A DNA stretch of 64,000 nucleotides from Pseudomonas putida (lineage in GTDB: Bacteria; Pseudomonadota; Gammaproteobacteria; Pseudomonadales; Pseudomonadaceae), in NCBI RefSeq assembly GCF_001941965.1, contig NZ_MKZO01000012.1, forward strand, positions 62,001 to 126,000, written 5' to 3'. Both the position numbers and the translations under genes were made by a program. Position 1 is the stretch's first letter. Each line of letters begins with the position of its first letter. The notes under the pieces are model-generated. The model saw only the letters and a program-made list of their open reading frames with translations, did not search any database and was not told the DNA's origin. Of this stretch, positions 22,990 to 32,724 are shown one piece after another.

Positions 22990-25878
22990 TTACTGGATCT
23001 TGAGGACCAGCGTGTTGCGGCTGTCCTCCTCTGTCGGTGACTCGTAGCCCACCGCCAGCCGATGGCGATTGCCATACACATCCAGCAGGACGAAGATCAC
23101 CGGTTTGTCCAGCTTCTCGCGGAAGCGCTTGTTCGGATCGCCTTCGGCCATGTCGTCGTACCAGTACCGCATGTCCGCCACGCGGTGGTTGCTCACCAGC
23201 AACTGGCCCGGAGACGGCGTGAAGTCACCTTCGAACTCCTCGCGGATCGGCGTGCCCAACGCCTCGCGTCCCAGCCTCTGGAAATAGGTGTCGAATGACA
23301 GCCGGGGCGGCGGCTCGTCGTAGCCGGAGAATGGGTACGGATAAAAGGCGTAGCCGGTGTAGCTGAAGAAGGTCTCGGCCATCTGCTCGCTTTCCCACTG
23401 CATGGTCGAGCAGTTTTCCTCGATCTGCAGGGTGGCGAAAGGTACTGGCCGGCCCAGGCTCTGGTAGTTGATGTACCAGTAGTCCAGCGAATCCATGTAG
23501 TAGGTGAAATCGTCGTCGCTGCCGGGATCGTCACCGCCGGGAGGGCCCTGCCAGACCCGATCGCGCACGATGTCGAAGTCATGGCCCGGACCGACCACCG
23601 GATCCACGAAGGGTGGAGGAACTCCGGTCAGCTCGATGCTGGTGTCCTCGACGCCTTTATCCGTGGACTCCCAGATCCCGCCGAATTTGTCGGTGAAACG
23701 CACGAAGAACTTCTCCGTGTCCCGCACCGTCGTATGCAGGTACAGTTCGCGATACCGCGTCTTGCCGTTGCGCGGCACCGGCACGGGCTGGCGCTGCAGC
23801 GGACCGGCCGCCGTGGCGGGGAACAGGGCGAAGCGGTTGGCGTACTTGTGGGTGAAGCTCACTTGACCACTGCCGTGCTCGATGCCTTCCTGCTCGTCAG
23901 CGAGAAATCCAATGTCGTCGCCGGTGTACATGTCCACCAGGCGGATCGACGCGACCTCGGCATCGTCCAGGGGCACCTCGTACTTCTCACCATCGAAATC
24001 GACGGTCGTGGTCTCCACCTCCACCACCAGGGGAATCTGCTGGTAGCCATTGGCATAGGCGCGGGTCAGGTTGTTGGGCGCCCTGATCTTGAAGGTCTCA
24101 AGCTGCGACCAGGGCGGCAGTTCCTTGCGGGCCGACAACTGCACCACCGCGTAGCCGGTGGCCAGGACCCTGTCGTCATAGACCAGCTGGCAGAGCACCA
24201 GGCTGATCACCGAGGTGGCCTGGTCTGGCGGGGTGAATACACCCTGGGCGTCCACGCTGCCTTCGCCGATCACGCTCCAGCGTTGGTACTGTGCCTCGAT
24301 ATCGGTGCTGAACGACGCCGTCTGGCCACGGGCGACGGACGGCACGTACACCGGCTCCACCAGCGCACCCGGGCTGCCGCCCAGCACGATCATGGTCGAC
24401 TCGATGGTCTCGCCGCTCAGCTTGTCGCGGCACTGGATCTTCTGCACATTGATCAGCGTATCGACCTTGTCCGGCGGCGTGTAGACCGCGTGGCCCGGGC
24501 CCTGCACCTGCAGGCTGCCGATGCCCGGCGCGAGCAGCGTCCACTCCAGCTCGCCGCCACTCTGGCTCGATACATGGATATCCACCGGCTCACGCCCGCT
24601 GAGCAGGGACTGCGCCCGCGGCTGTACGCTCATCAGTTCGAAACGGCCGAGCACCATGGCCGAGCTTTCATGGGGCTGGCCATCGATCCTGTACTTGGCC
24701 GTGACCACCGCAGGCACGCTGTCCTGGCCCATGCGCTTTTCCGCCGGCGCGGTATAAAGCCCGCTGCTGCTGATGCTGCCCGCGGAGATCGGGCTGCCGA
24801 GGCTGCGGGTGCTCCATTGCACATCCGTTACCAGGCTGCCATCGGCAGCGCGCACCCGGAACTGGCGCTCCTGGCCCGGCTTCACCGCCCCCAGCAACGG
24901 CTCGATCACCGCGCTCTGCTGCGCCGGCTGGATGTTGCCCAGCACCAGCAGGTCGTGCGGCTCATGACGCCCGTCGGCGGTTTCGCTGAACAGGTTGCGC
25001 GCCGGGAAGCCCAGGCGCTCGATCATTTCCAATGGACGCTCGCCGACCCATTCGCGCAGCTCCGCATTCAGCACCAGCGACGCGTTGTACAGGGGCTCGC
25101 CACCCTTGCTCATGTCACTGGGGATCAGGTAGGGGAAATCATCGTTGTGTGCCGGTTCGCCACCGTTGCTGTCGATGCCCTTGAGCCGGGTGAACAGCAG
25201 CAGCGCACCGTCACCGTCGGTGGAACCGGGCGCCGGCTGGGTGTACACATGGAATTCCCTCGGGCTCAAGGGGTTGTAGCCATTGAGGTCCATCAAGCCC
25301 ATCTCGAAGATGCGCCGGCTGCGCGGTTGCCCCTTGATGAAGTCGAGCAGCAGCGCGCCCATGGTTTTCTGTGCCCGTTCTTCGACCAGAACGTTGCACA
25401 GCGGTTTTTCACCCTTTTCCAGGTCGAGGACGAAGCGACCGCGGTGGTCGACATCGCCGACCAGGGTCGAGAGGTCCAGGTCCATGGCCAGGGTGAAGCC
25501 GTCGGCTTCGCTGAAATCGAAGCAGGTCAGCAGCCGCGGCATGCTGTCCATCAGGTTCTGCACCAGGCTGAAGCTGCCACCGATCACCCCGACCGACAGC
25601 CTGACCCGGGCCATGGGCAACGCAGCCGGTTCGAAGGAAATCTGCGGCGCGCCGAAGGTCAGGTTGCGGAAGGTGGCGAGCATGCTTTGCTCGTCGGTCA
25701 GCGACACCGTGCCACTGAACGGCGGCATCAGGCGGAAATCGCTGAGTCCGCTGACGTATTGATGGCGCAGCAGGTGGTTGATACGGTCGCGGCCGAAGGC
25801 GGCGATGGCGCCCCAGCCGAGGGTGACCGGCTTGTCGCGCATGCGCGCCAGCAGTGCTTGCAGGGTATGTTCGGACAT
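22990..25878 (-). CDS. large island protein: family-specific N-terminal domain plus Ig-like modules (paralogue 1)
   Basis: 962 residues, preceded by GGGAG. There is no signal peptide or membrane segment. The N-terminal 390 residues share a pattern with the products at 25894 and 30259: a start helix, W-x-x-(A/L)-x-A-x-(G/D)-R near residue 22-31, VIGGSFSLVQ near 100, and a later NGY-rich part. Ig-like modules follow, with the signature G-x-I-x-x-x-G-x-Y-T-A-P (GSISSSGLYTAP, GPGHAVYTPP, GSVDAQGVFTPP). A unique C-terminal 330 residues are rich in Tyr, Phe and Trp (YWYINYQSLGRPVPFATLQ), not found in the paralogues. It lies 79 nt upstream of the RHS gene in one operon. The family is not recognised. 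Confidence 0.8.
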   Translation of the reverse strand: MSEHTLQALLARMRDKPVTLGWGAIAAFGRDRINHLLRHQYVSGLSDFRLMPPFSGTVSLTDEQSMLATFRNLTFGAPQISFEPAALPMARVRLSVGVIGGSFSLVQNLMDSMPRLLTCFDFSEADGFTLAMDLDLSTLVGDVDHRGRFVLDLEKGEKPLCNVLVEERAQKTMGALLLDFIKGQPRSRRIFEMGLMDLNGYNPLSPREFHVYTQPAPGSTDGDGALLLFTRLKGIDSNGGEPAHNDDFPYLIPSDMSKGGEPLYNASLVLNAELREWVGERPLEMIERLGFPARNLFSETADGRHEPHDLLVLGNIQPAQQSAVIEPLLGAVKPGQERQFRVRAADGSLVTDVQWSTRSLGSPISAGSISSSGLYTAPAEKRMGQDSVPAVVTAKYRIDGQPHESSAMVLGRFELMSVQPRAQSLLSGREPVDIHVSSQSGGELEWTLLAPGIGSLQVQGPGHAVYTPPDKVDTLINVQKIQCRDKLSGETIESTMIVLGGSPGALVEPVYVPSVARGQTASFSTDIEAQYQRWSVIGEGSVDAQGVFTPPDQATSVISLVLCQLVYDDRVLATGYAVVQLSARKELPPWSQLETFKIRAPNNLTRAYANGYQQIPLVVEVETTTVDFDGEKYEVPLDDAEVASIRLVDMYTGDDIGFLADEQEGIEHGSGQVSFTHKYANRFALFPATAAGPLQRQPVPVPRNGKTRYRELYLHTTVRDTEKFFVRFTDKFGGIWESTDKGVEDTSIELTGVPPPFVDPVVGPGHDFDIVRDRVWQGPPGGDDPGSDDDFTYYMDSLDYWYINYQSLGRPVPFATLQIEENCSTMQWESEQMAETFFSYTGYAFYPYPFSGYDEPPPRLSFDTYFQRLGREALGTPIREEFEGDFTPSPGQLLVSNHRVADMRYWYDDMAEGDPNKRFREKLDKPVIFVLLDVYGNRHRLAVGYESPTEEDSRNTLVLKIQ

Positions 25879-25893
25879 GATGGTGACTCCCTC

Positions 25894-28233
25894 TCAGGGC
25901 TTGCCTGGCTTGTGCTCCAGGCACTTGGCCTGGACTTGGAGCGCCTTGTCGATATCTAGCAACGGGATCGGCAGGATGATGTGGCCCCTGGCCTTGAAAA
26001 TGCCGATCGAATACAGCGCCTCGACCACGGCGAACTTGTGCTTGCCGGCCGGGTCGATCTTAAACAATCCATTAGGGGTGACGGTTCCGGATCCGGCGAC
26101 CACCGTAAGGGTCAGGTTTTCATCAGGTGGCACATCGTCCATTTCATGCTTGAGGCGCAGTCGCACCTCGTCCGGCTTGTCGGTCTTCTCGTAGCGAATG
26201 GTCAGGGTGCCAGAAATATGGGTCACCACGACGTAGCTGGAAACCTTGGAGCCCGTGCTCTTGTTCTCCACCACCACTTCCTCGACGAGGATATGGACGT
26301 CCTTCTTCGGCCCGGGCTTGAACGCCTTGTCACCGAACTCGACGTTGCTCGGCACGATCTGCGAGCCGGAACTGGGGTCGGCGATCGACCAGACCAGCTC
26401 GCCGTCACCCAGGGTGCCCGCCGACATTTCCCGCAGCACCCCGCTTTCCACGCCCATGGACACCACCAGCGGGTTGAGGGCAATGTCCCGGCTGACGATG
26501 CTGACCAGCGCACTCTGGCGGTAGTCGCCCACCTTGGCCGTGACCCTGACCCGGGTGAAGGTGCCGTCGAGTTCGCTCTTCTCCGGCGCGGTATACACTC
26601 CGCTGGTGCTGATGCTGCCGACGTTGTCGGACGAACCCGGGACCTTCTCCACCGACCAGGTGACACCGCTGAGCGGCGGCACCGTCTTGAACGTCACCTG
26701 GCCTTCGGGGCCGACCTTCTCGTCCATGGGCGTGATGGAGAAATGGGTCAGGGAGGGAGAAACATCGCCGACCAGGAACATGTCACGAGGCTGGTGCACG
26801 TCCTTGAGCACCACCACGTTGTCGCCCTTGAACATGATGCTGTTGAGGCGGAACACATCGATGGCCGAGGCTGGTTCGGAGAACCTCGCCAGGGTGTCGA
26901 ACAACCGCTGCGCCAGTCGCGGCTCGAGGAAGCTGGTGATTTCCACAAAATTATCGATCACCACCGGCAGCTCGTGATCACCGGGTGACACTTTCAGGCG
27001 CTTCATCGGGGTTTCGTCCAGGGCGACCAGGCTAACCATACCCGTCGCACTGTCGAGCCGGGGTTCGAACGAACGGATCATGTGCCAGGCCGCATCCGCC
27101 CAAAATTCCTGTATCTGACCATACTGCGGTAAAACTCCCAGGCGGAACTGCGAAAAGCCTTTCCAATCCAGCGTGATACGGCCGTCGCTGAACTTGCAGG
27201 TCATGACCACATCATTGTTGGCCAGCGGGAACGCGAGCAAACCAGCGGTGATCTCCTTGAAGGTCGCGCTGCTGCCGGTGATTTCGGGCCCGCTGACAAC
27301 ACCCCGCAATACCCGCATATGATCGATGATGCCTTCCTGATAGCTGACCAGTTCGAAGTCATATTCGCTGCCTTGATCGGCCAGGGCCCGGCAGCCCTCG
27401 GAAAAGATCTTGGCCATCAGGAAGTCGTGGCCCAGCAGCATGCTGGCCGAGAAACCATCCGGGATCAGGTACGGCTGGTCCTCGTCCTTGACCGCGATCT
27501 TGCCGTTGTCCTGGCCCAGGGTGGTGATGAACACCAGCACCGCCCCGGCACCACGGTTGGCGGAATGCGGATCCTTGCCTCCGGGCGCAGCATGGGTGCG
27601 GATAAAGAACTCCTGGTGCACCAGGTACTGGTCGGGGTTCACCTTGATTTCATTGAGCACGTGGATCTGCTGGTCCTCCGGCAGGTCCTTGAAATAGTCA
27701 TTGAGGAATTCCCCGCCGATTGCGCGTTCACGGTCGGTCGCCGCGAAGGTCAGCATGATGACTTCGAAGTCATCCTTGAGGTTGAGGTAGATCTTGCCGT
27801 CCTCGCTGATCACCCCCTCGGTCCCCTTGAGCTTGATGTCCATGTACACCAGCGGTCCCTGCAGGGCATCGATGGAGCTGATCCCGGCCACCTTCAGCTG
27901 GCCGGAGTCCGACTCCTCCAGGGACACCTGCGAACCACCGATGACATGCATGGTCAGCCGGGCTTCCGATTTGTCGATGCTGGCGTTCTCGAAGGACAGC
28001 CGTCCGGCATCGAGGATGTAGTCGTAGGTCAGCTCGCGGGTCTTGCCCGAGGTCGGCACGTCCATGTTGATGGGTTTCAGGTAGGTACCGGCGGTGAAGC
28101 GTTCGATGTACTCCTGGAGCAGCACGGTATTGGTCTTGGTCCGGTCGTAGGCGACGATGCAGTTGAAGCCGCCGGTCCGCGAGCCGCCGCGCAACCACTC
28201 CAGCATGTCGTCAAGGGAAGCTCTGGATTCCAT
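25894..28233 (-). CDS. large island protein: family-specific N-terminal domain plus Ig-like modules (paralogue 2)
   Basis: 779 residues, preceded by AAAGAGGA. The N-terminal 420 residues resemble those of the product at 30259: both have a short helix, an (A/L)-x-DR-x-x-x-N-T-x-LL-x-EY start, ELTYDYILDAGRLSF versus ELIYDYTLDCPRLSF, and (H/R)-V-(I/V)-GGSQ. Then come Ig-like modules with GSISTSGVYTAP and GTVTPNGLFKID. No signal peptide is present. It ends 15 nt before paralogue 1, so the two are co-translated. Its place between the 597-residue Ig-like protein and the RHS gene suggests one complex or one export process (inference). Function is unknown. Confidence 0.8.
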   Translation of the reverse strand: MESRASLDDMLEWLRGGSRTGGFNCIVAYDRTKTNTVLLQEYIERFTAGTYLKPINMDVPTSGKTRELTYDYILDAGRLSFENASIDKSEARLTMHVIGGSQVSLEESDSGQLKVAGISSIDALQGPLVYMDIKLKGTEGVISEDGKIYLNLKDDFEVIMLTFAATDRERAIGGEFLNDYFKDLPEDQQIHVLNEIKVNPDQYLVHQEFFIRTHAAPGGKDPHSANRGAGAVLVFITTLGQDNGKIAVKDEDQPYLIPDGFSASMLLGHDFLMAKIFSEGCRALADQGSEYDFELVSYQEGIIDHMRVLRGVVSGPEITGSSATFKEITAGLLAFPLANNDVVMTCKFSDGRITLDWKGFSQFRLGVLPQYGQIQEFWADAAWHMIRSFEPRLDSATGMVSLVALDETPMKRLKVSPGDHELPVVIDNFVEITSFLEPRLAQRLFDTLARFSEPASAIDVFRLNSIMFKGDNVVVLKDVHQPRDMFLVGDVSPSLTHFSITPMDEKVGPEGQVTFKTVPPLSGVTWSVEKVPGSSDNVGSISTSGVYTAPEKSELDGTFTRVRVTAKVGDYRQSALVSIVSRDIALNPLVVSMGVESGVLREMSAGTLGDGELVWSIADPSSGSQIVPSNVEFGDKAFKPGPKKDVHILVEEVVVENKSTGSKVSSYVVVTHISGTLTIRYEKTDKPDEVRLRLKHEMDDVPPDENLTLTVVAGSGTVTPNGLFKIDPAGKHKFAVVEALYSIGIFKARGHIILPIPLLDIDKALQVQAKCLEHKPGKP

Positions 28234-28285
28234 GGTGTGTATCCTCTTTCGGTGCAGGGTTGCATAAGCAGGCGTTGGCCTGCGG

Positions 28286-30079
28286 TCAGGGTCTCAGGGG
28301 CAGGTTCAGGTCCTTGAAGGGGTAGTAGCTGCCACCGCCGTCGAAACTCACCCTGGCGGTCAGGGTGAAGTTCTGCCCCATTTGCAAGGATTCGAGGAAC
28401 ATGCGGATCAGCCTCGCCTCGATCTGCTCGGCCGCCACTTCGGCGGCGGTCACCGGCGCGGCGTTACGTACCATCAGGTTGACCGGCTGGCCTCCGGCGT
28501 CCACTCCGCTGGCTTCGATGCTGAGCAACTGGCCCACGGCCATGAAGTACCACCTGGCCAGGACCAGGTCGGCCCCGGCAGCGGGAACCCTGGCCAGGGA
28601 CAGGGCCCCGGAGTCGGCCTGGACGATCTGCACATTGCCGTAGCTGCTGCGCGGGATGGCTTCGATCCGCAAGTTGAAGGGCTCGGACTTGAGGGGCTCT
28701 TCGCCCTCGGGCGTCAACTGGTAGAACACTTCGAAACGCTTGGTCTCGCCCGCGCCCATGTTGGCGGCGATGGCCGTGGACGGAATGTGGAAGCGGCGTT
28801 CCCGGCCGTTGACCGGAGTGTCGGCGATATGCTGCCCGCCTGCCGGATGACCGTCCCAGTGCACGGCCAGGCGATCGCCCGGGCCCAGCGGGAAGCTGTC
28901 CGGCACGTCGACGTAAGCGCCCGTGCGGGCATCGAAGGCCAGCAACACACCCTTGTTCTCCCCGGCGCCGCCCTCGGCCGTGGCGTGCTCGACGTTTGGC
29001 GGCAGCAGGTTCAGCGGCGCGCGGATGTTCAGGGCCAGTTCTTCGCTGCTATGGGCCACACCCTCGCGGGCATACTGGTGGAACACCCGCACCTGGCTGC
29101 CGATATTGGCCTGCAGCCAGTGGGCCTCGATCAACACCTCGATCACCCCGCTATCGATGGCCGAGGTATCGATGCGCAGCGACTTGATCACGCTGTCGGC
29201 CTCGCGTCCGCCAATCCAGTGCACCAGCAGGCGGTCACCGTCCTGCATGTCCGGCCAGGGCGCGATACGCAGGTACAGGCCATCGGGAAAATGCCCGGGA
29301 TCGAGGCTGTCGTCGTCATGCCCCTCGACTTGCGGCGCCGGCAGGCGCGCGGAGTCTGCCGGGCGGATCTGGAACGTCTGCACTGCCGAGACGCTGGCCT
29401 GCTCGCCCGAGGCATATTCGACCCGGTAGCTGACCTCGGCATGACCGCCCTCGATCCAGCTCAGCTGGCTCTTGGGCACTTGCCAGGTCAGCGGTTTGCC
29501 GACATCGGCGGCGCTCAGTTCCTTGGGCTGCGACCAGGTCTCATCCAGCTCCCCGTCGTCGTAATAACCGGCAAAGCTGAGGGTCACCTTGTCTCGCGGA
29601 CGCATGGCCAGGTAAGGCGGGACCACCGCCGGGGTGGTGCTGCCGATGACGCTGTCGGGGTCCAGGGCCAGGTCATGGGAATCGCGCATCTGCGCCACCG
29701 GCAACACGGCCGCCTGCCGCGGGCGTACCCCGACGTAGCAGAACTGGCGCAGCGACTCCGGACCGCGCTCGCCGCCCTGGAGCGCGACCGAGTAGGAGTA
29801 CATGGCCCAGCCCTGGTCCAGGGCGTTCAGCAGGCTGCCCCTGATGGTGACCGCCACGCCCATCTCCGGGTCGTAGTTGGAGTCGTCGACTTCGATCACC
29901 TCGCCGACGTAGTCGTAGGCTGCGCTGTCCTGGCCGCAGCCACGCCACACGGGAAAGACCTCGTCGCCATGGGCAAACCCCGGGTACTTGATCCAGGTGG
30001 CCAGGTCCCCTTCCAGGTCCTTCAGGTCGATGGTGTCGTCCCGCAACAACGGGATGGACGGTTTGGGTAAATCACTCAT
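28286..30079 (-). CDS. Ig-like repeat protein heading the RHS operon
   Basis: 597 residues with CAGGAA before the ATG at 30079. There is no signal peptide. Beta-rich modules carry MQDGDRLLVHWIGG and GPGDRLAVHWDGH, and the C-terminal 110 residues (SLARVPAAGADLVLARWYF to the end, with ARVSFDGGGSYYPF) are clearly paralogous to those of the 489-residue product at 12112. It is the first gene of a minus-strand operon running to the terminator at 18294, and its promoter region holds a 20-bp box-like palindrome at 30164. I do not recognise a named family. Confidence 0.8.
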   Translation of the reverse strand: MSDLPKPSIPLLRDDTIDLKDLEGDLATWIKYPGFAHGDEVFPVWRGCGQDSAAYDYVGEVIEVDDSNYDPEMGVAVTIRGSLLNALDQGWAMYSYSVALQGGERGPESLRQFCYVGVRPRQAAVLPVAQMRDSHDLALDPDSVIGSTTPAVVPPYLAMRPRDKVTLSFAGYYDDGELDETWSQPKELSAADVGKPLTWQVPKSQLSWIEGGHAEVSYRVEYASGEQASVSAVQTFQIRPADSARLPAPQVEGHDDDSLDPGHFPDGLYLRIAPWPDMQDGDRLLVHWIGGREADSVIKSLRIDTSAIDSGVIEVLIEAHWLQANIGSQVRVFHQYAREGVAHSSEELALNIRAPLNLLPPNVEHATAEGGAGENKGVLLAFDARTGAYVDVPDSFPLGPGDRLAVHWDGHPAGGQHIADTPVNGRERRFHIPSTAIAANMGAGETKRFEVFYQLTPEGEEPLKSEPFNLRIEAIPRSSYGNVQIVQADSGALSLARVPAAGADLVLARWYFMAVGQLLSIEASGVDAGGQPVNLMVRNAAPVTAAEVAAEQIEARLIRMFLESLQMGQNFTLTARVSFDGGGSYYPFKDLNLPLRP

Positions 30080-30136
30080 GAGTCATTCCTGTCAGTGGCC
30101 GGAATCAACCGGCAGGCATTCGCTTGCAGTGGAGTT

Positions 30137-30183
30137 TTTGTACACCCCGCTGCGCGTTGCCGGTACTGGCAGAACTATCAGGT
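30137..30183 (-). promoter_or_regulatory. las/lux-box-like operator and -10 of the Ig-like/RHS operon
   Basis: On the minus strand ACCTGATAGTTCTGCCAGTA (30183 to 30164) is followed after 21 nt by TACAAA (30142-30137). Start near 30130, leader about 50 nt. Confidence 0.7.
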
Positions 30184-30258
30184 TGCCAAATGCGCAACGG
30201 CAGTTACGCTTGATCAGCGCGGCATTCGCCAATACGCCCCGAACAGCGCCGGGGAACG

Positions 30259-32565
30259 TTATCGTTGCGCAGGCGAGGAAATGGAAAAGCCTTGCCAGGA
30301 CGGCTTTGGAAGTTCAATGAAGGGAAACGGCAAGAGCATATAACCGTTCGACTTTATGGTTTCCGTCCAATGAACTTTGGCGATCACTATTGAATAGCGC
30401 AGCGGCGATGTTGCATCGGGGGTAAAGACTCCCGAAGTTGCATCGACCGTGCCGGCACCCAGAAGTACTTGCCATTCCCGCGGATATTCGCCGGGTACTT
30501 CCTCGCCCTCGTGGAACGCCTTGAGTGCGATGGTCTTGCCATCGGCTGCCGGTGTCGCGGTGATCTGCAAGGTGGGGGTGAAATGAGTCAGCATGACATG
30601 CACGGTTCGCGAGCGCCGGGTCGGGTCGTGGGTGACCTTGATCTCGTCGATCGACCAGAGGACGCCAGCCTGTACCGGCCCGGGGAAGTAGGTCTTGTCG
30701 CCGTCCGCCATCTGGCTGGGCACGATGCGCGCGCCAGAGCCCGGGTTGACCAGGGTCCAGGTCAGCGAGCCCGGATCGCGGGCCCCGGCGCGCATTTCCC
30801 GGCCCATGCTCGAGCCGGCGCTGTGCACCATCACCAGCGGGTTGACGCTGATCTCGCCGGGCAGCACGGTGACCAGGGCGCTGCTGGTATGGCCGGGGGC
30901 CGAGGCGCTGATGCGCACCCGCAGGAAGGGACGGTCGAGCTCGCGCGGGGCGGTGTACATGCCCAGGGCATTGATGCTGCCCACCGGACTGCTCTCCCCC
31001 TCTGGCGCTTCCACCGTCCAGGTCACGCTGCGCAGCGGCAGGGTGTAGAACATCCGCGTCTCACCCGGGCCCATGAGCAGTTCCCCCGGCTGCACGAAGA
31101 ACACCTGTGAATACGGGGCTATGCTGCCGAACAGGGCCAGGTCGCGGGCAAAGCCGGTCTTGTCGAAACGCAGGTGCTCCTCGCCGCGAAACAGCAGGCG
31201 GGTCATCTTGTCCAGATCGATGGAGACGAATTTCGATTTCGCCTGGTCCAGCCAGGTCTTGACGTGACCGAGCACGGCGTCGCGCATCTTTACGCCCAGC
31301 TCTTCCTTGAACCGGTCCACTATCTCGGCTGGTATATTCGTGCCCCCGATCGCGAACTCACAGGTATTTTCACTACCACCACTCACTTCGACGACCTGCA
31401 ACTGTCCTTCGCTTCTGAGCAGGCTTAGCCGGTACTGGCGCCTGATCAGAAAATCGACTTTGCCGACCGCGACCAGCTTGGTGCCGGATCTCAGATCGAG
31501 ATTGACGTCGGGGTTATATTCGCCCTGCCAGAGCAGGACGATATCGTTGTTGGAAAAGGTCAGTTTGAACTGACACTGGGCCGAAGCCAGCGGCAACCTG
31601 ATCCTGCAGTTCACGTAGTCGAAGGTCACGGACCTGCGACTGATGTACAAGGACCAGGCACTGCCGGAGGCTGCATGCAGGTAGAAGGCCGCCCCCTCCG
31701 ACGGTGACTCCACGCGCCCGACAAACGGCGTTGCGGAGTCCGTGAGCACGGCGCAGGCCGGAGTGAACATCCGCTCCAGCAAGAAGTCGCGCCCCAGCAA
31801 CATGGCAAAGGAGTAACCGCCCTCCAGCAGATAGCGCAGGTCCCGGTCGGTGGGCGGCTCGCCACCGTTGTCGTAGCCTCGCATCCTGACCATGAACAGC
31901 ACCGCTCCCGCCTCGGGATCACCCGGCTTGCCATGGATGCGGATCTCGAAATACTCCGGCTGCAGGAACTCGCCCGGAGGCACCAGCAGTTCGCCGAGGA
32001 CGAAGATCTTTTTCTCCTTGGGCAGGTCCTCGAATTTCTTCTGGAAGAATTCGCCGCCGATCAGCCGCTCCCGCGTCGAGTCGGCGAAGCTCAGCTCGAA
32101 ATCGCCGCCCTCGGCCAGGTCCAGCACCACCTGGCCCAGTGCATTGGTTGCTCCGGCCGTGCTCCGGAGCGCCAGCTTCATGTACAGGGTGGGGCCGGCC
32201 AGCACATCGATCTCGGCGATCCTGGCGAGCTTCGGCGAACCGTCGTCGGCAGCCTCCACCGAGAGTTGCGAGCCACCGACCACCCTCATGCGCAAACGGG
32301 CCCTGGGGTCGGCGTAGGTCGACTGGTCGAACGACAGCCGCGGGCAATCGAGGGTGTAGTCGTAGATCAGTTCGCGGGTGAGCGGCGAGGTATCGATCTG
32401 CGCGGTAAACGGCGGCAGGTAGCTGTCGCTGGTAAAGCGCGCCATGTATTCCCGTAGCAACAGGGTGTTGACCCACTTGCGGTCCCAGGCCAGCAGGCAA
32501 CCCCAGCCGTAGGTGCGTGGCGCCTCGCGCAACCAGTCGAGAAGCTCCAGGTAGGCATCGGACAT
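30259..32565 (-). CDS. large island protein: family-specific N-terminal domain plus Ig-like modules (paralogue 3)
   Basis: 768 residues from ATG 32565, chosen for GGAGGAACC just upstream; a start at 32580 would add five residues. The N-terminal 420 residues match paralogue 2 in pattern (LAWDRKWVNTLLLREYMARF, ELIYDYTLDCPRLSF, RVVGGSQLSVE). Ig-like modules follow with GSINALGMYTAP, and GTVDATSGVFTPD lies close to the C-terminus. There is no signal peptide. It is transcribed alone from a divergent promoter region at 32604-32677 and followed by the separate promoter of the Ig-like/RHS operon. Function is unknown. Confidence 0.8.
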   Translation of the reverse strand: MSDAYLELLDWLREAPRTYGWGCLLAWDRKWVNTLLLREYMARFTSDSYLPPFTAQIDTSPLTRELIYDYTLDCPRLSFDQSTYADPRARLRMRVVGGSQLSVEAADDGSPKLARIAEIDVLAGPTLYMKLALRSTAGATNALGQVVLDLAEGGDFELSFADSTRERLIGGEFFQKKFEDLPKEKKIFVLGELLVPPGEFLQPEYFEIRIHGKPGDPEAGAVLFMVRMRGYDNGGEPPTDRDLRYLLEGGYSFAMLLGRDFLLERMFTPACAVLTDSATPFVGRVESPSEGAAFYLHAASGSAWSLYISRRSVTFDYVNCRIRLPLASAQCQFKLTFSNNDIVLLWQGEYNPDVNLDLRSGTKLVAVGKVDFLIRRQYRLSLLRSEGQLQVVEVSGGSENTCEFAIGGTNIPAEIVDRFKEELGVKMRDAVLGHVKTWLDQAKSKFVSIDLDKMTRLLFRGEEHLRFDKTGFARDLALFGSIAPYSQVFFVQPGELLMGPGETRMFYTLPLRSVTWTVEAPEGESSPVGSINALGMYTAPRELDRPFLRVRISASAPGHTSSALVTVLPGEISVNPLVMVHSAGSSMGREMRAGARDPGSLTWTLVNPGSGARIVPSQMADGDKTYFPGPVQAGVLWSIDEIKVTHDPTRRSRTVHVMLTHFTPTLQITATPAADGKTIALKAFHEGEEVPGEYPREWQVLLGAGTVDATSGVFTPDATSPLRYSIVIAKVHWTETIKSNGYMLLPFPFIELPKPSWQGFSISSPAQR

Positions 32566-32603
32566 GGTTCCTCCAGGCAATCGCCGCTGGGTTCAGCGCT
32601 CTC

Positions 32604-32677
32604 AGTACAGCCCTGCCCGCCGCCGCCCGCAACCTAGCAGTTCTGCCAAGTAGGCAAGCACGGCCACCGGGTATTAA
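32604..32677. promoter_or_regulatory. shared las/lux-box-like operator between divergent promoters
   Basis: ACCTAGCAGTTCTGCCAAGT (32632-32651) matches the las-type box ACCTGCCAGTTCTGGCAGGT, as I recall it from lasB, at 16 of 20 positions. On the plus strand TATTAA (32672-32677) follows after 20 nt; on the minus strand TGTACT (32609-32604) follows after 22 nt. One box could thus serve both the lipoprotein and paralogue 3 genes. Confidence 0.7.
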
Positions 32678-32724
32678 CTGAGCCGACCTATTTGCCGGAC
32701 GTTCCGGACTGCAAGGAGCCAGAC

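Noticed and set aside
19002..23003. 1333-codon open frame on the plus strand opposite the first RHS gene
   Set aside because: Antisense shadow; no start site and low-complexity composition. The minus strand holds conserved YD repeats.
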